The notes under the pieces are model-generated. The model made no database searches. It had not been told where the DNA came from and was given only the letters and a program-made list of their open reading frames with translations. From Bradyrhizobium lablabi (GTDB taxonomy: Bacteria > Pseudomonadota > Alphaproteobacteria > Rhizobiales > Xanthobacteraceae), in the NCBI RefSeq assembly GCF_018131005.1, contig NZ_JAFCJK010000011.1:62001-126000 (forward strand): a DNA stretch of 64,000 nucleotides. The letters run 5' to 3'. Shown in pieces: positions 16,867 through 25,899 of this stretch (within the stretch, counting starts at the first letter, position 1; each line of letters opens with the position of its first letter). Made by a program: the position numbers and the translations under genes.

Positions 16867-18159
16867 TCATCCCGGGCTCTCGATCTTGTGCATCTGCCCG
16901 GCGACAGCGCGGACCTTGCCGGGCGAAGCCTGCCAGATCGCGATCGCCGACAACAGGCTTACGCCGATGCCAACGGTGAATGCGACCGTGTAGCTCTCCG
17001 AGAGATCGTAAAGCTGGCCGGTCGCCCAAGGTCCCGCAGCACCACCGGCCAGCGCTGCGAGCATGACGGTACCGAAGATGCTGCCGTAATGCTTGCCCTG
17101 GAAGATCTCCAGCACGACCGGTCCCATCACCGAAGTCAGGCCGTAACCGAGCGCGCCCTGCGTGAACACCATGAGATAGACGAGCGTCATGGTCGGCCAA
17201 TATTTCAGCGCGACCAGCGCCGCAAAGCAGATGGCGAAGCCGACGCAGGAAATCGCCCAGACCCACTCGCGGCCGATACGATCTGACAAATGCCCGAGCC
17301 AGATCTGGCCGGGAATGCCAAGCAGGCTGACAACGCCGAGCGCCCAGACTCCGACGCTGGAGCTGAAGCCGATATCGAGCAGGAACTTGGTCTGGTGTAC
17401 CTGAACCGCGTACCAGATATACAGGCCGCAGAAATATCCTACCGCGATCCACCAGAACCGGGCGGTGCGGAGCGCGCGCCGCAATGTCCAGTCCGTGCCG
17501 GCCCAGACGGGATCGACGATGTTCGATGCCGGCTTGGCCGAGGTCCCGGTCGGCGCGGCATCACCATCGGGTTGCAGGCCGATGTCCTCCGGGCGCTTGC
17601 GCAGCAGAACGTTGATCGGCGCGAGCACGACCAGCACCAGGATGCCCATCGCGGTGCAGGCGGTGCGCCAGCCGCTCTGCTCGATCATATGCTGCACCCA
17701 CGGCAGCAGTGTCACCGAGCCGATGCCGACCCCGGCAAAGGCGAGCCCTATCGCAAAGCCTCGGCGACGGATGAACCAGTTCGGCAGGAACAGCGATTGA
17801 CCGGAATAACCGAGGCAGACGCTGCCGGCGCCGACCAGCACGCCGATCGTGAGATAGAGATGCCAGGGCTGCGACGTCAGCGGCGCCAGCAGCAGCCCTC
17901 CTGCCATCAATGCGACGCCGACTTCCATTACCGCGCGTGGACCGTAGTGGTCCATCATCCGCCCGATCAGCGGGCTGACCGCGCCCGACACCACGAAGCC
18001 GAATGAGAACGCGCCGGCGGTGACACCGCGCTCCCAGCCGAACTCGCCGATGATCGGCGGATAGAACAGCGAGAACGCGGTGCGCGCATTGACTCCAATC
18101 GCCATAGTGACGAACGTCACCGCGATGACGATCCAGCCGTAGAAAAAGGGAAGCCGCAT
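16867..18159 (-). CDS. MFS transporter (monocarboxylate/oxalate-formate antiporter-like)
   Basis: 430 aa, 12 predicted transmembrane helices. N-terminal FYGWIVIAVTFVTMAIGVNARTAFSLFYPPIIGEFGW is typical of the MCT/OxlT-like MFS subgroup; the loop 2-3 motif appears as GRMMDHYGPRAVMEVG and the second-half equivalent as LGHLSDRIGREWVW. It is the last gene of the minus-strand liv-type cluster, 48 bp after livF, so it may be co-transcribed with an ABC uptake system. A carboxylate substrate is likely from the subgroup but not proven. Confidence 0.87.
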   Translation of the reverse strand: MRLPFFYGWIVIAVTFVTMAIGVNARTAFSLFYPPIIGEFGWERGVTAGAFSFGFVVSGAVSPLIGRMMDHYGPRAVMEVGVALMAGGLLLAPLTSQPWHLYLTIGVLVGAGSVCLGYSGQSLFLPNWFIRRRGFAIGLAFAGVGIGSVTLLPWVQHMIEQSGWRTACTAMGILVLVVLAPINVLLRKRPEDIGLQPDGDAAPTGTSAKPASNIVDPVWAGTDWTLRRALRTARFWWIAVGYFCGLYIWYAVQVHQTKFLLDIGFSSSVGVWALGVVSLLGIPGQIWLGHLSDRIGREWVWAISCVGFAICFAALVALKYWPTMTLVYLMVFTQGALGYGLTSVMGPVVLEIFQGKHYGSIFGTVMLAALAGGAAGPWATGQLYDLSESYTVAFTVGIGVSLLSAIAIWQASPGKVRAVAGQMHKIESPG

Positions 18160-18207
18160 GGAAACCTTGTGGCAGACTTGAATTGCGCTGTCGATGCTCT
18201 GGATTTT

Positions 18208-18954
18208 TCAGGCACCCAAGGCGCGGCTTTCGTGACCGAAATAGGCGCGCTCGAGCCGGTGTGGCAGGTCGCCTTCGCAGGTCGGCGCCTCCAGCGCGAT
18301 ATTCCCTTGCACCAGAGCGTAGACCCGATCGGCGGCTGCCAGCGCCTTTTCCAGCAGTTGCTCGACCAGCAGCACCGCCGTGCCTTGCTGGCGCAAGCGG
18401 CCGATGACATTGAGGACGCGATCGACCAGTACCGGCGAGAGGCCAGCCGAGGGCTCATCCAGCATCAAGAGCCGCGGGCGACGAACCAGGCCTTGCGCTA
18501 CCGTCAGCATCTGTTGTTGCCCACCCGATAGCGCGCCGCCACGCTCGTGACGCTTCTCGGCGATTTCAGGGAAGAACGCCAGCGCCTCCTCCACCCGCAC
18601 GGCGCGCTCGGCGCGCGGCAGGTCGTAGCCGGCGAGCAACAGGTTGTCCGTTACGGAAATCTGCGTGAAGACGCGATGTCCCTCGATGACATGCACGAGA
18701 CCGGCCCGCGCCGCGTCGCGCGGCGTTGCGTTGGTCATGTCGCGGCCGTCGAAGCGCACATGCCCGGCGCTGACCGGCAACAGTCCCGACAGCGCGCGCA
18801 GCAGCGTGGTCTTTCCGGCGCCGTTGGGGCCGAGCAGCGCCACTACCTCGCCGGCCGCGATCGCAAGATCGATGCCATGCAGCACACGGATTTTGCCGTA
18901 GCCGGACTCCAGCTCTTTCACCGAGAGCAGAGGTTCAGCCGCCGAGGTAAGCAC
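18208..18954 (-). CDS. livF: LivF-type ABC transporter ATPase
   Basis: 248 aa nucleotide-binding subunit. Walker A GPNGAGKTT, Q-loop region HVIEGHRVFTQISVTDNL, signature LSGGQQQ, Walker B LLMLDEPSAGLSP and switch His region LLVEQLLEKAL (LivF proteins carry VEQ there). GTG start at 18952-18954 with an excellent AAGGAGGT lying inside the 3' end of the fused livMG gene; the two genes overlap by 20 bp, so translation is coupled. It pairs with the LivG half of the fused protein to power import. Confidence 0.93.
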   Translation of the reverse strand: MLTSAAEPLLSVKELESGYGKIRVLHGIDLAIAAGEVVALLGPNGAGKTTLLRALSGLLPVSAGHVRFDGRDMTNATPRDAARAGLVHVIEGHRVFTQISVTDNLLLAGYDLPRAERAVRVEEALAFFPEIAEKRHERGGALSGGQQQMLTVAQGLVRRPRLLMLDEPSAGLSPVLVDRVLNVIGRLRQQGTAVLLVEQLLEKALAAADRVYALVQGNIALEAPTCEGDLPHRLERAYFGHESRALGA

Positions 18955-20734
18955 TGACGACCTCCTTGTGAACGCGGATTTCCGCCGGCGTGCCTGCCGC
19001 CAGCGTGCGGCCGAGATTGAGCACGGTGACCTGGTGGCAGATGTCGAAGATCAGGTCGGCGTGGTGTTCGACCAACAGCACGCCGGTGCCGCGGTCGCAG
19101 ATCGCCATGATCAGCGAAGCAAGCCGCTCGATCTCGTCGTTGGAGAGGCCGGCCGCGGGCTCGTCAAGCAGCAGGAAATCCGGATCAAGCATCAACGCAC
19201 GTGCGATCTCGATGAAACGCAGCTCGCTGTGCTGCAGGCGATCCGCGCGCACATCGGCCAGCGACTCCAACCCGACGACGCCAAGCAAGGCGCGGGCCTT
19301 GGCAGCGAGCATGCGCTCGTCCTCCCCGTTACGCGGAAGACTGAGCATCGCCTCGACGAAGGTCGCCCTGCCTTCGATCGAGCCGCCGATCATCACGTTC
19401 TGGAGCACCGAGGCTTCGCCGATCACGCGCGGCGTCTGGAAGGTGCGCGCGATGCCACAGGCGGCGCGGAGCACAGGCTGGCCTGCGCGCAATGCCTCGT
19501 CGCCCAATGTCATGCTGCCGGCCTTCGCGGCATAGTAGCCGGAGATGACGTTGAGCGTCGTGGTCTTGCCGCTGCCGTTCGGGCCGATCAGGCCGTGGAT
19601 CTGGCCGGGCGCGACGTCGAGATCGAGCCCGTCGATCGCCTTCACATTGCCGAAGCTGAGCGCGATGCCGCGCAGCCTCAGCACCTTGCCGCCCTTGCGC
19701 TGACGCACGATGTCGGCGAGCGCGGCCGGGCGCGGCACGATCGCGCGGTTGCTGGCGAGCGGACGACGGTTGCGGAAATCCAGGAGCGATGCGATGCCGC
19801 CTGGTATCACCAGCACGATCACCAATAGCAGCACGGCGTAGAGGAAGGTTGACCAAGCTGCGAGCGGTGCGGCGATCTCCGGCAGGATGGTCAGGATGAT
19901 GGTGCCGAGCATCGGACCCAGGATCGAGCCGCGGCCGCCGATCAGGATCGCGATGAAGAACAGCACGGACAGATCGAAGGTAAAGGCATCAGGCGTGATG
20001 TAGGTCTGCAGGGTCGCGAACAGCCCGCCGGCGATCGCGGCGAGCGCACCGGCGAACAGGAAGATCGCGATCAGCATTTTCGGCTTGGAGATGCCGGTCG
20101 CTTCCGCCGCGACCTCGGCGTCGCGCACCGCGATCAGGGCGCGGCCGAAGCGGCTGCGCGCGATGTTGGCGCTCATCCAGGTCGTCACGACGGCGAACGC
20201 GATGCAGAGCCCATAGAAGCCCCATGCCGTGTTGAACGGCGCCGGGAACTCCGGCCCGGCGATGCCGATGCCCCCGCCGGTGACGCTCTGCCACGCCAGC
20301 GCGATCTGGGTCACGATGGTCGCGAAACCCAGCGTCGACATCGCGAAATAGAAGGTGCGCAGCCGCAGCGCCGGCAGGCCGACGATGACGCCGAAAATCG
20401 CCCCGACGCAGCCCGCGATCGGCAACGCCACGAACACCGGCAGCGCCGGCGCCACATTGCCGGCAACCAGCACGCTCGTGGTATAGGCACCGAGCGTCAG
20501 CAGCGCGACATAGCCGATCGCGAGGTGGCCGGCGAAGCCGACGACCAGATTGAGGCCTGACACCAGCACCCAGTAGATCGCCATGCGGGTGCCGATCAAC
20601 GCCCAATAATCGTTGCTGACGAACGGCAGCAGCAACGCCAGTACAAGAATCCCGAGGAACGGCGCGATGTGCGGCAAGGCGGTGCGCCATGCACCGCCTT
20701 CGACTTGAGCCGAAGTTGCGGTGACTGATGTCAT
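18935..20734 (-). CDS. Fused LivM permease - LivG ATPase
   Basis: 599 aa. Residues about 20-320 are a LivM-type permease (LVSGLNLVVGFAGHLAIGYVALLTLGAYTTS, IGILIGGRGSILGPMLG region near residue 265), a basic linker follows, and residues about 355-599 form a LivG-type ATPase (Walker A LIGPNGSGKTT, ITRTFQ-like GIARTFQTPR, Walker B FLLLDEPAAGLS, VEHH switch). The signature motif is degenerate: LQHSE (residues 500-504) where LSxGE/Q is expected. ATG at 20734 shares a base with the livH stop (TGATG) and has GGAGAG upstream. The fusion puts one permease and one ATPase in a single chain. Confidence 0.9.
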   Translation of the reverse strand: MTSVTATSAQVEGGAWRTALPHIAPFLGILVLALLLPFVSNDYWALIGTRMAIYWVLVSGLNLVVGFAGHLAIGYVALLTLGAYTTSVLVAGNVAPALPVFVALPIAGCVGAIFGVIVGLPALRLRTFYFAMSTLGFATIVTQIALAWQSVTGGGIGIAGPEFPAPFNTAWGFYGLCIAFAVVTTWMSANIARSRFGRALIAVRDAEVAAEATGISKPKMLIAIFLFAGALAAIAGGLFATLQTYITPDAFTFDLSVLFFIAILIGGRGSILGPMLGTIILTILPEIAAPLAAWSTFLYAVLLLVIVLVIPGGIASLLDFRNRRPLASNRAIVPRPAALADIVRQRKGGKVLRLRGIALSFGNVKAIDGLDLDVAPGQIHGLIGPNGSGKTTTLNVISGYYAAKAGSMTLGDEALRAGQPVLRAACGIARTFQTPRVIGEASVLQNVMIGGSIEGRATFVEAMLSLPRNGEDERMLAAKARALLGVVGLESLADVRADRLQHSELRFIEIARALMLDPDFLLLDEPAAGLSNDEIERLASLIMAICDRGTGVLLVEHHADLIFDICHQVTVLNLGRTLAAGTPAEIRVHKEVVSAYLGG

Positions 20735-21591
20735 CACACTCTCCGCGCGGTCGACGCGCCGAACAGGCCCTGCGGCGCCGCCAGCAGGACCACGATGAAC
20801 AGCGTGAACACCGCGACCGAGGAGAAGATGCCGCCGACCAGGAAATTCGCCGCCTGCTGGAACAGCCCGAGCGCCAAACCACCAATGATGGCCCCGCGAT
20901 TGTTGCCGAGGCCGCCCAGCGCCACCGGCACGAAGCCGTAGAAGTTCAACAGCGCGCCGTTGGCAAAGAATGCGAGCAACAACTGGCCGCCGGAGAATCC
21001 CGCGATGCCGCCGATCACGCCGGCCAGCGCATAGCTCGCGACCCGCAGGTTGCGCTCGGGCAGGCCGAGCGCGCGCGCGGCGAAATTGTCTTCCGCAATG
21101 GCAAGAAAGGCGCGACCGACCAGCGTGCGACGATAGAGATACTCGAGGCCGACGATGGTGATAGCGCAGGCCGCGACCGGCAGCCAGAACTTCTCATCCA
21201 GGATGCCCTCGCCGATCCCGACGATACGTGGAAACGGCTGCGGCTCGGTGCCCCATTTGATCGCAGCGACCTGCTGGATCATCAGCGCGACCGCAAGCGT
21301 CGACAGCACATAGAGGTGCTGATCGAGGCTCTTCAGCACCGGCCGCACCGCGACGAATTCGGTGATGATGCCGATGATGGCGCAGCAGAGCAGCGTCAGC
21401 AGGAAGCCGACGACAATGGGCAGACCCATCTTCAGCGTGAACATCGAGCCGAACACGCCGCCGAGCATGGCGAGTTGGCCGGCGGTGAAGCTCATCACCC
21501 GCGAGGTCGAGAACATCGTATTGTAGGTGACACCGACCAGCGCGTAGATCGCGCCCGCAGCGAGACCGGATGCAAGGATCGAGGCGAGCAT
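20734..21591 (-). CDS. livH: LivH-type ABC permease
   Basis: 285 aa, about eight hydrophobic segments. Family features: AGAIYALVGVTYNTMFSTSRVMSFTAG at the N-terminus, the EAA-like cytoplasmic loop RAFLAIAEDNFAARALGLP, and ALGGLGNNRGAIIGGLALG. It forms a heterodimeric inner-membrane channel with the LivM half of the downstream fusion. Start at 21589-21591 with GGAGGAGGG. It lies 22 bp after the receptor gene in the order livK-livH-livMG-livF-MFS. Confidence 0.93.
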   Translation of the reverse strand: MLASILASGLAAGAIYALVGVTYNTMFSTSRVMSFTAGQLAMLGGVFGSMFTLKMGLPIVVGFLLTLLCCAIIGIITEFVAVRPVLKSLDQHLYVLSTLAVALMIQQVAAIKWGTEPQPFPRIVGIGEGILDEKFWLPVAACAITIVGLEYLYRRTLVGRAFLAIAEDNFAARALGLPERNLRVASYALAGVIGGIAGFSGGQLLLAFFANGALLNFYGFVPVALGGLGNNRGAIIGGLALGLFQQAANFLVGGIFSSVAVFTLFIVVLLAAPQGLFGASTARRV

Positions 21592-21613
21592 CGGCTGCGC
21601 CCTCCTCCGGAGC

Positions 21614-22810
21614 TCAGGTATATCCCGGCGCCAATGCGAAGGTGCCGTTTTTGGCGGTGCTGGCCTCCGACATCACGATCTCCTCGGTCAAGTAGCCGTT
21701 GTGCTCGGTCGGCGAGAAGCGGTAGTTGCCGAAATAGCCGGGATAGCTCGACAGCGTATTCCAGTACTTGATGATGCCCGTGCTGTCGGTCGAGCCGCTT
21801 TCCGCGACCGCCTTGGCGATCAGCTCGATGCAGTCGATGCCGCCGGCGACCCACCACAACAGCGTATCGCTCAGCACGACGTTGGCCTTGGCAAGCCGCG
21901 CGACCAGATCCTCGCTCCTCTGTGGCAGCTTGCCAGCGCCGTCGTAGCTGCAACTCTTGTAGCCGATGGCGTAAACTTTCTTCCAGTTCTCCGGCTTGGC
22001 GACGAGACCGGCGAGCTCGCCCGACGCCATCGAGGGATGCCCGACGAAGGGCACATCCCAATTCATCGCAGCGCGGGTGTTGAACATGCGCGCCTCCATG
22101 CCGGTCGACACGCTCCAGACCACGATCGCCTCTGCACCGGCATTCTTGGCTCGCAGCATGTCCGGCGTCATGTCAGGCTGTGTCGAATCGACATTGGCCT
22201 GGTAGACCACCTCGGCGCCATCCTTCTTGAAGGCCGCGACCGACGCGCCGACGGCCGTGACGCCATAGCCGGTGGTGTCGCCGATGACCGCGACCTTCTT
22301 CACCTTGAGGATCTTGAGGCAATAGTTGCGCACCGCATCGTCCCACTGATTGTTCGACGGCGCGATACGGAACGCGTTGGGATATTTGGCTGGATCAATC
22401 AGGCTTTCGACGACACAGGGGTGAAGATCCGGCATCTTGGCGCGCGCCATGATCGGCGTCGTCGCCAGCGCCTCGCCCGAATTCAGCGGCCCCCAGATCG
22501 CGTGGACCTTGGCCTGGCTGATCAGCTCCTGCGTGGCGTTCACCGCCTTGGTCGGATCGCCCTGGGTGTCGCGCATCACGAGCTCGATCTTGCGGCCCTT
22601 CACCCCGCCGCTCCCATTGATGGCATCGACCGCGAAGTTCACGCCGCGATTGAAACCGACGGTCGGCGCCGAGCTCGGGCCGGTGATCGCCGCGAGACAC
22701 CCGATCTTGATCGGTTCCGATTGCGCGATGGCGGGAGCCGGGAAGGAGAACGATGCGGCGCCCAGTGCGCCGGCGCTGCCCAATAAAACTTCACGGCGTG
22801 AAACGGCCAT
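21614..22810 (-). CDS. LivK-type ABC substrate-binding protein (Tat-like signal)
   Basis: 398 aa periplasmic receptor of the branched-chain amino acid/amide type. The signal peptide MAVSRREVLLGSAGALGAAS has a twin-arginine pattern, suggesting Tat export. Mature domain shows IKIGCLAAITGPSSAPTVGFNRGVNFAVDAINGSGGVKGRKIEL, the Peripla_BP_6 opening. Members of this family in rhizobia bind amino acids, amides, urea or aromatic acids; nothing in the sequence fixes the ligand. Well-placed GGGAG before the start at 22808-22810. First gene of the transporter set. Confidence 0.91.
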   Translation of the reverse strand: MAVSRREVLLGSAGALGAASFSFPAPAIAQSEPIKIGCLAAITGPSSAPTVGFNRGVNFAVDAINGSGGVKGRKIELVMRDTQGDPTKAVNATQELISQAKVHAIWGPLNSGEALATTPIMARAKMPDLHPCVVESLIDPAKYPNAFRIAPSNNQWDDAVRNYCLKILKVKKVAVIGDTTGYGVTAVGASVAAFKKDGAEVVYQANVDSTQPDMTPDMLRAKNAGAEAIVVWSVSTGMEARMFNTRAAMNWDVPFVGHPSMASGELAGLVAKPENWKKVYAIGYKSCSYDGAGKLPQRSEDLVARLAKANVVLSDTLLWWVAGGIDCIELIAKAVAESGSTDSTGIIKYWNTLSSYPGYFGNYRFSPTEHNGYLTEEIVMSEASTAKNGTFALAPGYT

Positions 22811-22977
22811 GTGATGCGCTCCCTGATGGCTTTACGGCGCCCGTCGCTGTCCGCGGGACGGCCGCTGGTTCATTTTCCGCGGCTCACGGACCGCAGTTTG
22901 AATTTGCGTCCCCAACTTTGGGCCGGATGCCAAGGGCTTGTCCAGCCCTATGGAGGAATTGAGCGTACGCGCGAAAC

Positions 22978-23958
22978 TCATGCCTTCCGCCGCGTCCAAT
23001 GGTCGGCATTGACCGCGCCAACCGGGACTTCGCCGGCGCTGATCCTTGCGACCTGGCGTACCGTCTCCGATGATTGGTGTTCGATCGCCTGCGGCGTCAG
23101 CCCGCCAATATGCGGCGTCGCGATCACGTTGGGCAATTTCGCAAGTTCGAGCGACGGCATCTGATCGGGCGCGCGGCCGACATCCATCGCCGCGCCCGCG
23201 ATGCGATTCTCGCGCAGCGCGGCCGCCAGCGCGGCTTCATCGACGAGATTGCCGCGCGACAGGTTGATGAAGAACGCGTGCCTTTGCATCCGCGCCAGCG
23301 CGCCCTGCCCGATCAGGTTCTCGGTCTGCTCATTGGCAATCGCAAGGCAGACGACATAGTCGGCGCGCGCAAGCAGATCGTCGAGCGGCACATGCCGGAT
23401 TGCGGCGTCATCGATCGTGACAAAGGGATCGGCGACCAGCACCTCCATGCCGAGCGCCTTTGCGATCCCGGCCAGATGACGGCCGATGCTGCCATACCCG
23501 ATGATGCCGACACTGCTGCCGGCAAGCTGCCGGCCCATGACGACCTCGGGCATCGTGCCGGCGTGGTAGTCGGCGGTGGCCCGCGAGACGCCGCGCGACA
23601 GGTCGACCATGAAACCCAGCGCAAGCTCGGCAACGGACTGCACGAAGCCGGGGCTCGCCTGCGTCACCAGCACGCCCGCCGCGGACGCGGCCGCAACGTC
23701 GATATTGCGGATATCGACCGCGCAGCGCACGAAGGCGCGCAGCCTCGGCAGGCGACGAAAGATCTCGCCGGGCCCCTGCGTCATGCGATCGGCGACAATG
23801 ATGTCGACGTCATCTGCAGCCTTCACCAGCGCGGCGGCATCGAGCGCCTCGTCGCCTTCATGCAGCCTCACGTCGGCAACCGCGCGCAGGCCATTAAAAC
23901 TGCGCTCGCCATAATAGTCGCGCCGCATCTGCGGCGTATGCGCCAGCAACACCCTCAC
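22978..23958 (-). CDS. D-2-hydroxyacid dehydrogenase family protein
   Basis: 326 aa, NAD(P)-dependent 2-hydroxyacid dehydrogenase fold. Rossmann motif GIIGYGSIGRHLAGIAKALGMEVLVADP; catalytic Arg in NLSRGNLVDEAAL and catalytic His in TPHIGG are both present. The usual catalytic Glu (in DVFxxEP of phosphoglycerate dehydrogenase) is not: the aligned segment reads MDVGRAPDQMPS. GTG start at 23956-23958 with AGGAGAC upstream. It lies between a TRAP transporter and an ABC uptake cluster on the same strand, so it probably oxidises or reduces an imported hydroxy- or keto-acid. Substrate unknown. Confidence 0.88.
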   Translation of the reverse strand: MRVLLAHTPQMRRDYYGERSFNGLRAVADVRLHEGDEALDAAALVKAADDVDIIVADRMTQGPGEIFRRLPRLRAFVRCAVDIRNIDVAAASAAGVLVTQASPGFVQSVAELALGFMVDLSRGVSRATADYHAGTMPEVVMGRQLAGSSVGIIGYGSIGRHLAGIAKALGMEVLVADPFVTIDDAAIRHVPLDDLLARADYVVCLAIANEQTENLIGQGALARMQRHAFFINLSRGNLVDEAALAAALRENRIAGAAMDVGRAPDQMPSLELAKLPNVIATPHIGGLTPQAIEHQSSETVRQVARISAGEVPVGAVNADHWTRRKA

Positions 23959-23987
23959 GGCGGAAGTCTCCTAGATCTCTTTGACTA

Positions 23988-24034
23988 AGCATGATCTTTT
24001 CGGAAAGCCGCTGCACGATTCTCCTGATCATGCT
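23988..24034. repeat. Palindromic intergenic repeat after the TRAP permease
   Basis: AGCATGATC (23988-23996) and GATCATGCT (24026-24034) flank a TTTTCGGAAA-type centre. This matches, from memory, an abundant Rhizobiales/Bradyrhizobium intergenic palindrome (GCATGATC...GATCATGC around TTTTCSGAAAA). It ends at the base before the dctQM stop codon and may act as a transcript 3' structure. Confidence 0.7.
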
Positions 24035-25888
24035 TCAGTAGCCGAGCGCATGCGGCAAGGCCGTGCTGATCACGGGCACAAAGGCGATCACCAGCAGGCA
24101 CAGCAGCAGCAGGCCGAGATAGCCCATGATCGGCTTGATAGTCTGCTCGATCGGCACGTTGCCGATCAGGCAAGCGCCGTAGAGCCCAAGTCCGAGCGGC
24201 GGCGCGAACAGGCCGAGCCCCATCGAGATCACCAGCACGACCCCGAAGTGCAGCGGGTCGATTCCGAGCTTGACCGCGACCGGCAACAACAGCGGCCCGA
24301 AGATGATCAGCGCCGCGGCGCCTTCGAGCACCGAACCCATCACCACCAGAACGACGATCGACAGCAGCATGAACAGCCAGACACCGTGGCTGCCAGAAAT
24401 CGACAGCATGAAATCACCCACCGTGTGCGGCACCTGCTGCAGCGTCAGGATGAAGGCAAGCGATTGCGCGGCCGCGACGATGAACAACACGAGACCCGAG
24501 CGCGTTGCCGATTGCACGAAGCAGTGCGCCAGGCTCTTCAAGCTCAACTCCCGAAACAGCAGGCTGCCGACGGCGATCGCATAGACCGCCGCAAAGGCCG
24601 AAATTTCGGTCGCGGTGGCAAAACCGCTCTTGAAGCCGAAGAAGATCATGAAGATCAGTCCGAACGACGCGATCGCGCCGGTCCACAGGCCGGACACGGC
24701 GGCGCGAGGCTCGGCTTCCTCGCCGGCCGTTGGGCGCTTGCCGAAGATGATCGACACCACGATCAGCGCGAGCGCCATCAGGCCGGCCGGCAGCATGCCG
24801 GCGACGAACAATCCGCCGATCGAGAGGTTGGCGACGAAACCGAGGATGATCAGGTTGATGCAGGGCGGAATGGTCTCCGCCATGACCGCGGACGCCGCGA
24901 GCAGCGCCACGGCGCCGCCCGGATTCTGCCGCGAACGGCGCGCTGCCGGGATCAGCACCGAGCCCACGGCGGCGACATCGGCCATCTTCGAGCCCGAGAT
25001 GCCCGAGAACAGCACCATCGATGTCACCATCACGACGTTGAGCCCGCCGCGCATGCGCCCGACCGCGCGCTGCAACAGCTCGATCAGCCGCACCGACATG
25101 CCGTTGGCTTCCATGAGGTAGCCGACCAGGATGAAGAAGGGGATCGCGAGCAGCACGAAATTGTCGATGCCGCGCGCCATCTGCTGGGCGAAGATGACGC
25201 CCGGCAGCGTGCCCTCTACCCAGATGAAGATCAGTGCCGCCAGCGCCAGCGCGAAGCCGATCGGCAGTCCGCCGAACAGCGTCAGGAAGAAACCGACCAG
25301 CATCAACGTTTGCGAGGACGGAACGGACGCCGGCGCCAGGGCATCCCAGGCCAGATAGACGCCGACGACGATGCCCGTGGCGGCGATGCCCGCGATCATG
25401 TCGCGCAAGGGACGGCTGCAGAACAGCTCGAACGCGAAGATCGTCATGAACAGCGCGCCGACACCCATCGGATAGAAGGTCCACTCCAGCGGCAGTCCGG
25501 AGCCGGACGTCTGCCCGGTCGTCAGCCAGCCCATCCTGATGGCGTTGAACGCGACATAGCCGGCGACGATGGTGACAAGCAGCGCGCTGACCGAGTCGAC
25601 AACGCGCCTGATGCCGGAGGGTAGCATATCGATGAAGAAGGCCACGCCGAGGTTCTCGCTGCGCGCCAGCGCGCTCGCTGCGCCGAAGAAGCTCGAGCCG
25701 ACCATCAGCCCGCGGGCAACGTCGTCGGCCCATTCGACCGGCGCGTTGAACAGGAAGCGGGCCAGCACGGAGCCGCAAACGACCAGGAGATCGGCAGCGA
25801 GCAGTAGCGCTGCGATCGCGTCGCTGAGCGCAACCAGCGGTGCCGTGATGCGGTAGCCGCTGCTCGGCGCGACTGCGGCGACGGACAT
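24035..25888 (-). CDS. TRAP transporter fused permease (DctQ-DctM)
   Basis: 617 aa. Residues about 1-165 are a DctQ small subunit (LADLLVVCGSVLARFLFNAPVEWADDVARGLMVGSSFFGAASALARSENLGV), and about 180-617 the DctM large subunit (FFLTLFGGLPIGFALALAALIF, AIPFFILVGYLMEANGMSVRLIELLQRAVGRMRGGL, FSGISGSKMADVAAVGSVLIP, MGSVLEGAAALIIFGPLLLPVA). It drives sodium-coupled uptake of carboxylates or sugar acids. Start at 25886-25888 (MSVAAVAP), 11 bp after the dctP stop; the reading frame stays open far upstream by chance but that part is antisense-like shadow of dctP. The fusion is common in alphaproteobacterial TRAP systems. Confidence 0.94.
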   Translation of the reverse strand: MSVAAVAPSSGYRITAPLVALSDAIAALLLAADLLVVCGSVLARFLFNAPVEWADDVARGLMVGSSFFGAASALARSENLGVAFFIDMLPSGIRRVVDSVSALLVTIVAGYVAFNAIRMGWLTTGQTSGSGLPLEWTFYPMGVGALFMTIFAFELFCSRPLRDMIAGIAATGIVVGVYLAWDALAPASVPSSQTLMLVGFFLTLFGGLPIGFALALAALIFIWVEGTLPGVIFAQQMARGIDNFVLLAIPFFILVGYLMEANGMSVRLIELLQRAVGRMRGGLNVVMVTSMVLFSGISGSKMADVAAVGSVLIPAARRSRQNPGGAVALLAASAVMAETIPPCINLIILGFVANLSIGGLFVAGMLPAGLMALALIVVSIIFGKRPTAGEEAEPRAAVSGLWTGAIASFGLIFMIFFGFKSGFATATEISAFAAVYAIAVGSLLFRELSLKSLAHCFVQSATRSGLVLFIVAAAQSLAFILTLQQVPHTVGDFMLSISGSHGVWLFMLLSIVVLVVMGSVLEGAAALIIFGPLLLPVAVKLGIDPLHFGVVLVISMGLGLFAPPLGLGLYGACLIGNVPIEQTIKPIMGYLGLLLLCLLVIAFVPVISTALPHALGY

Positions 25889-25899
25889 GACGCCGACCC

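Noticed and set aside
23981..25624. 547-codon plus-strand frame antisense to the TRAP permease
   Set aside because: Sense strand is a complete DctQM; the antisense product is His/Arg/Asp-rich as expected from the complement of hydrophobic helices.
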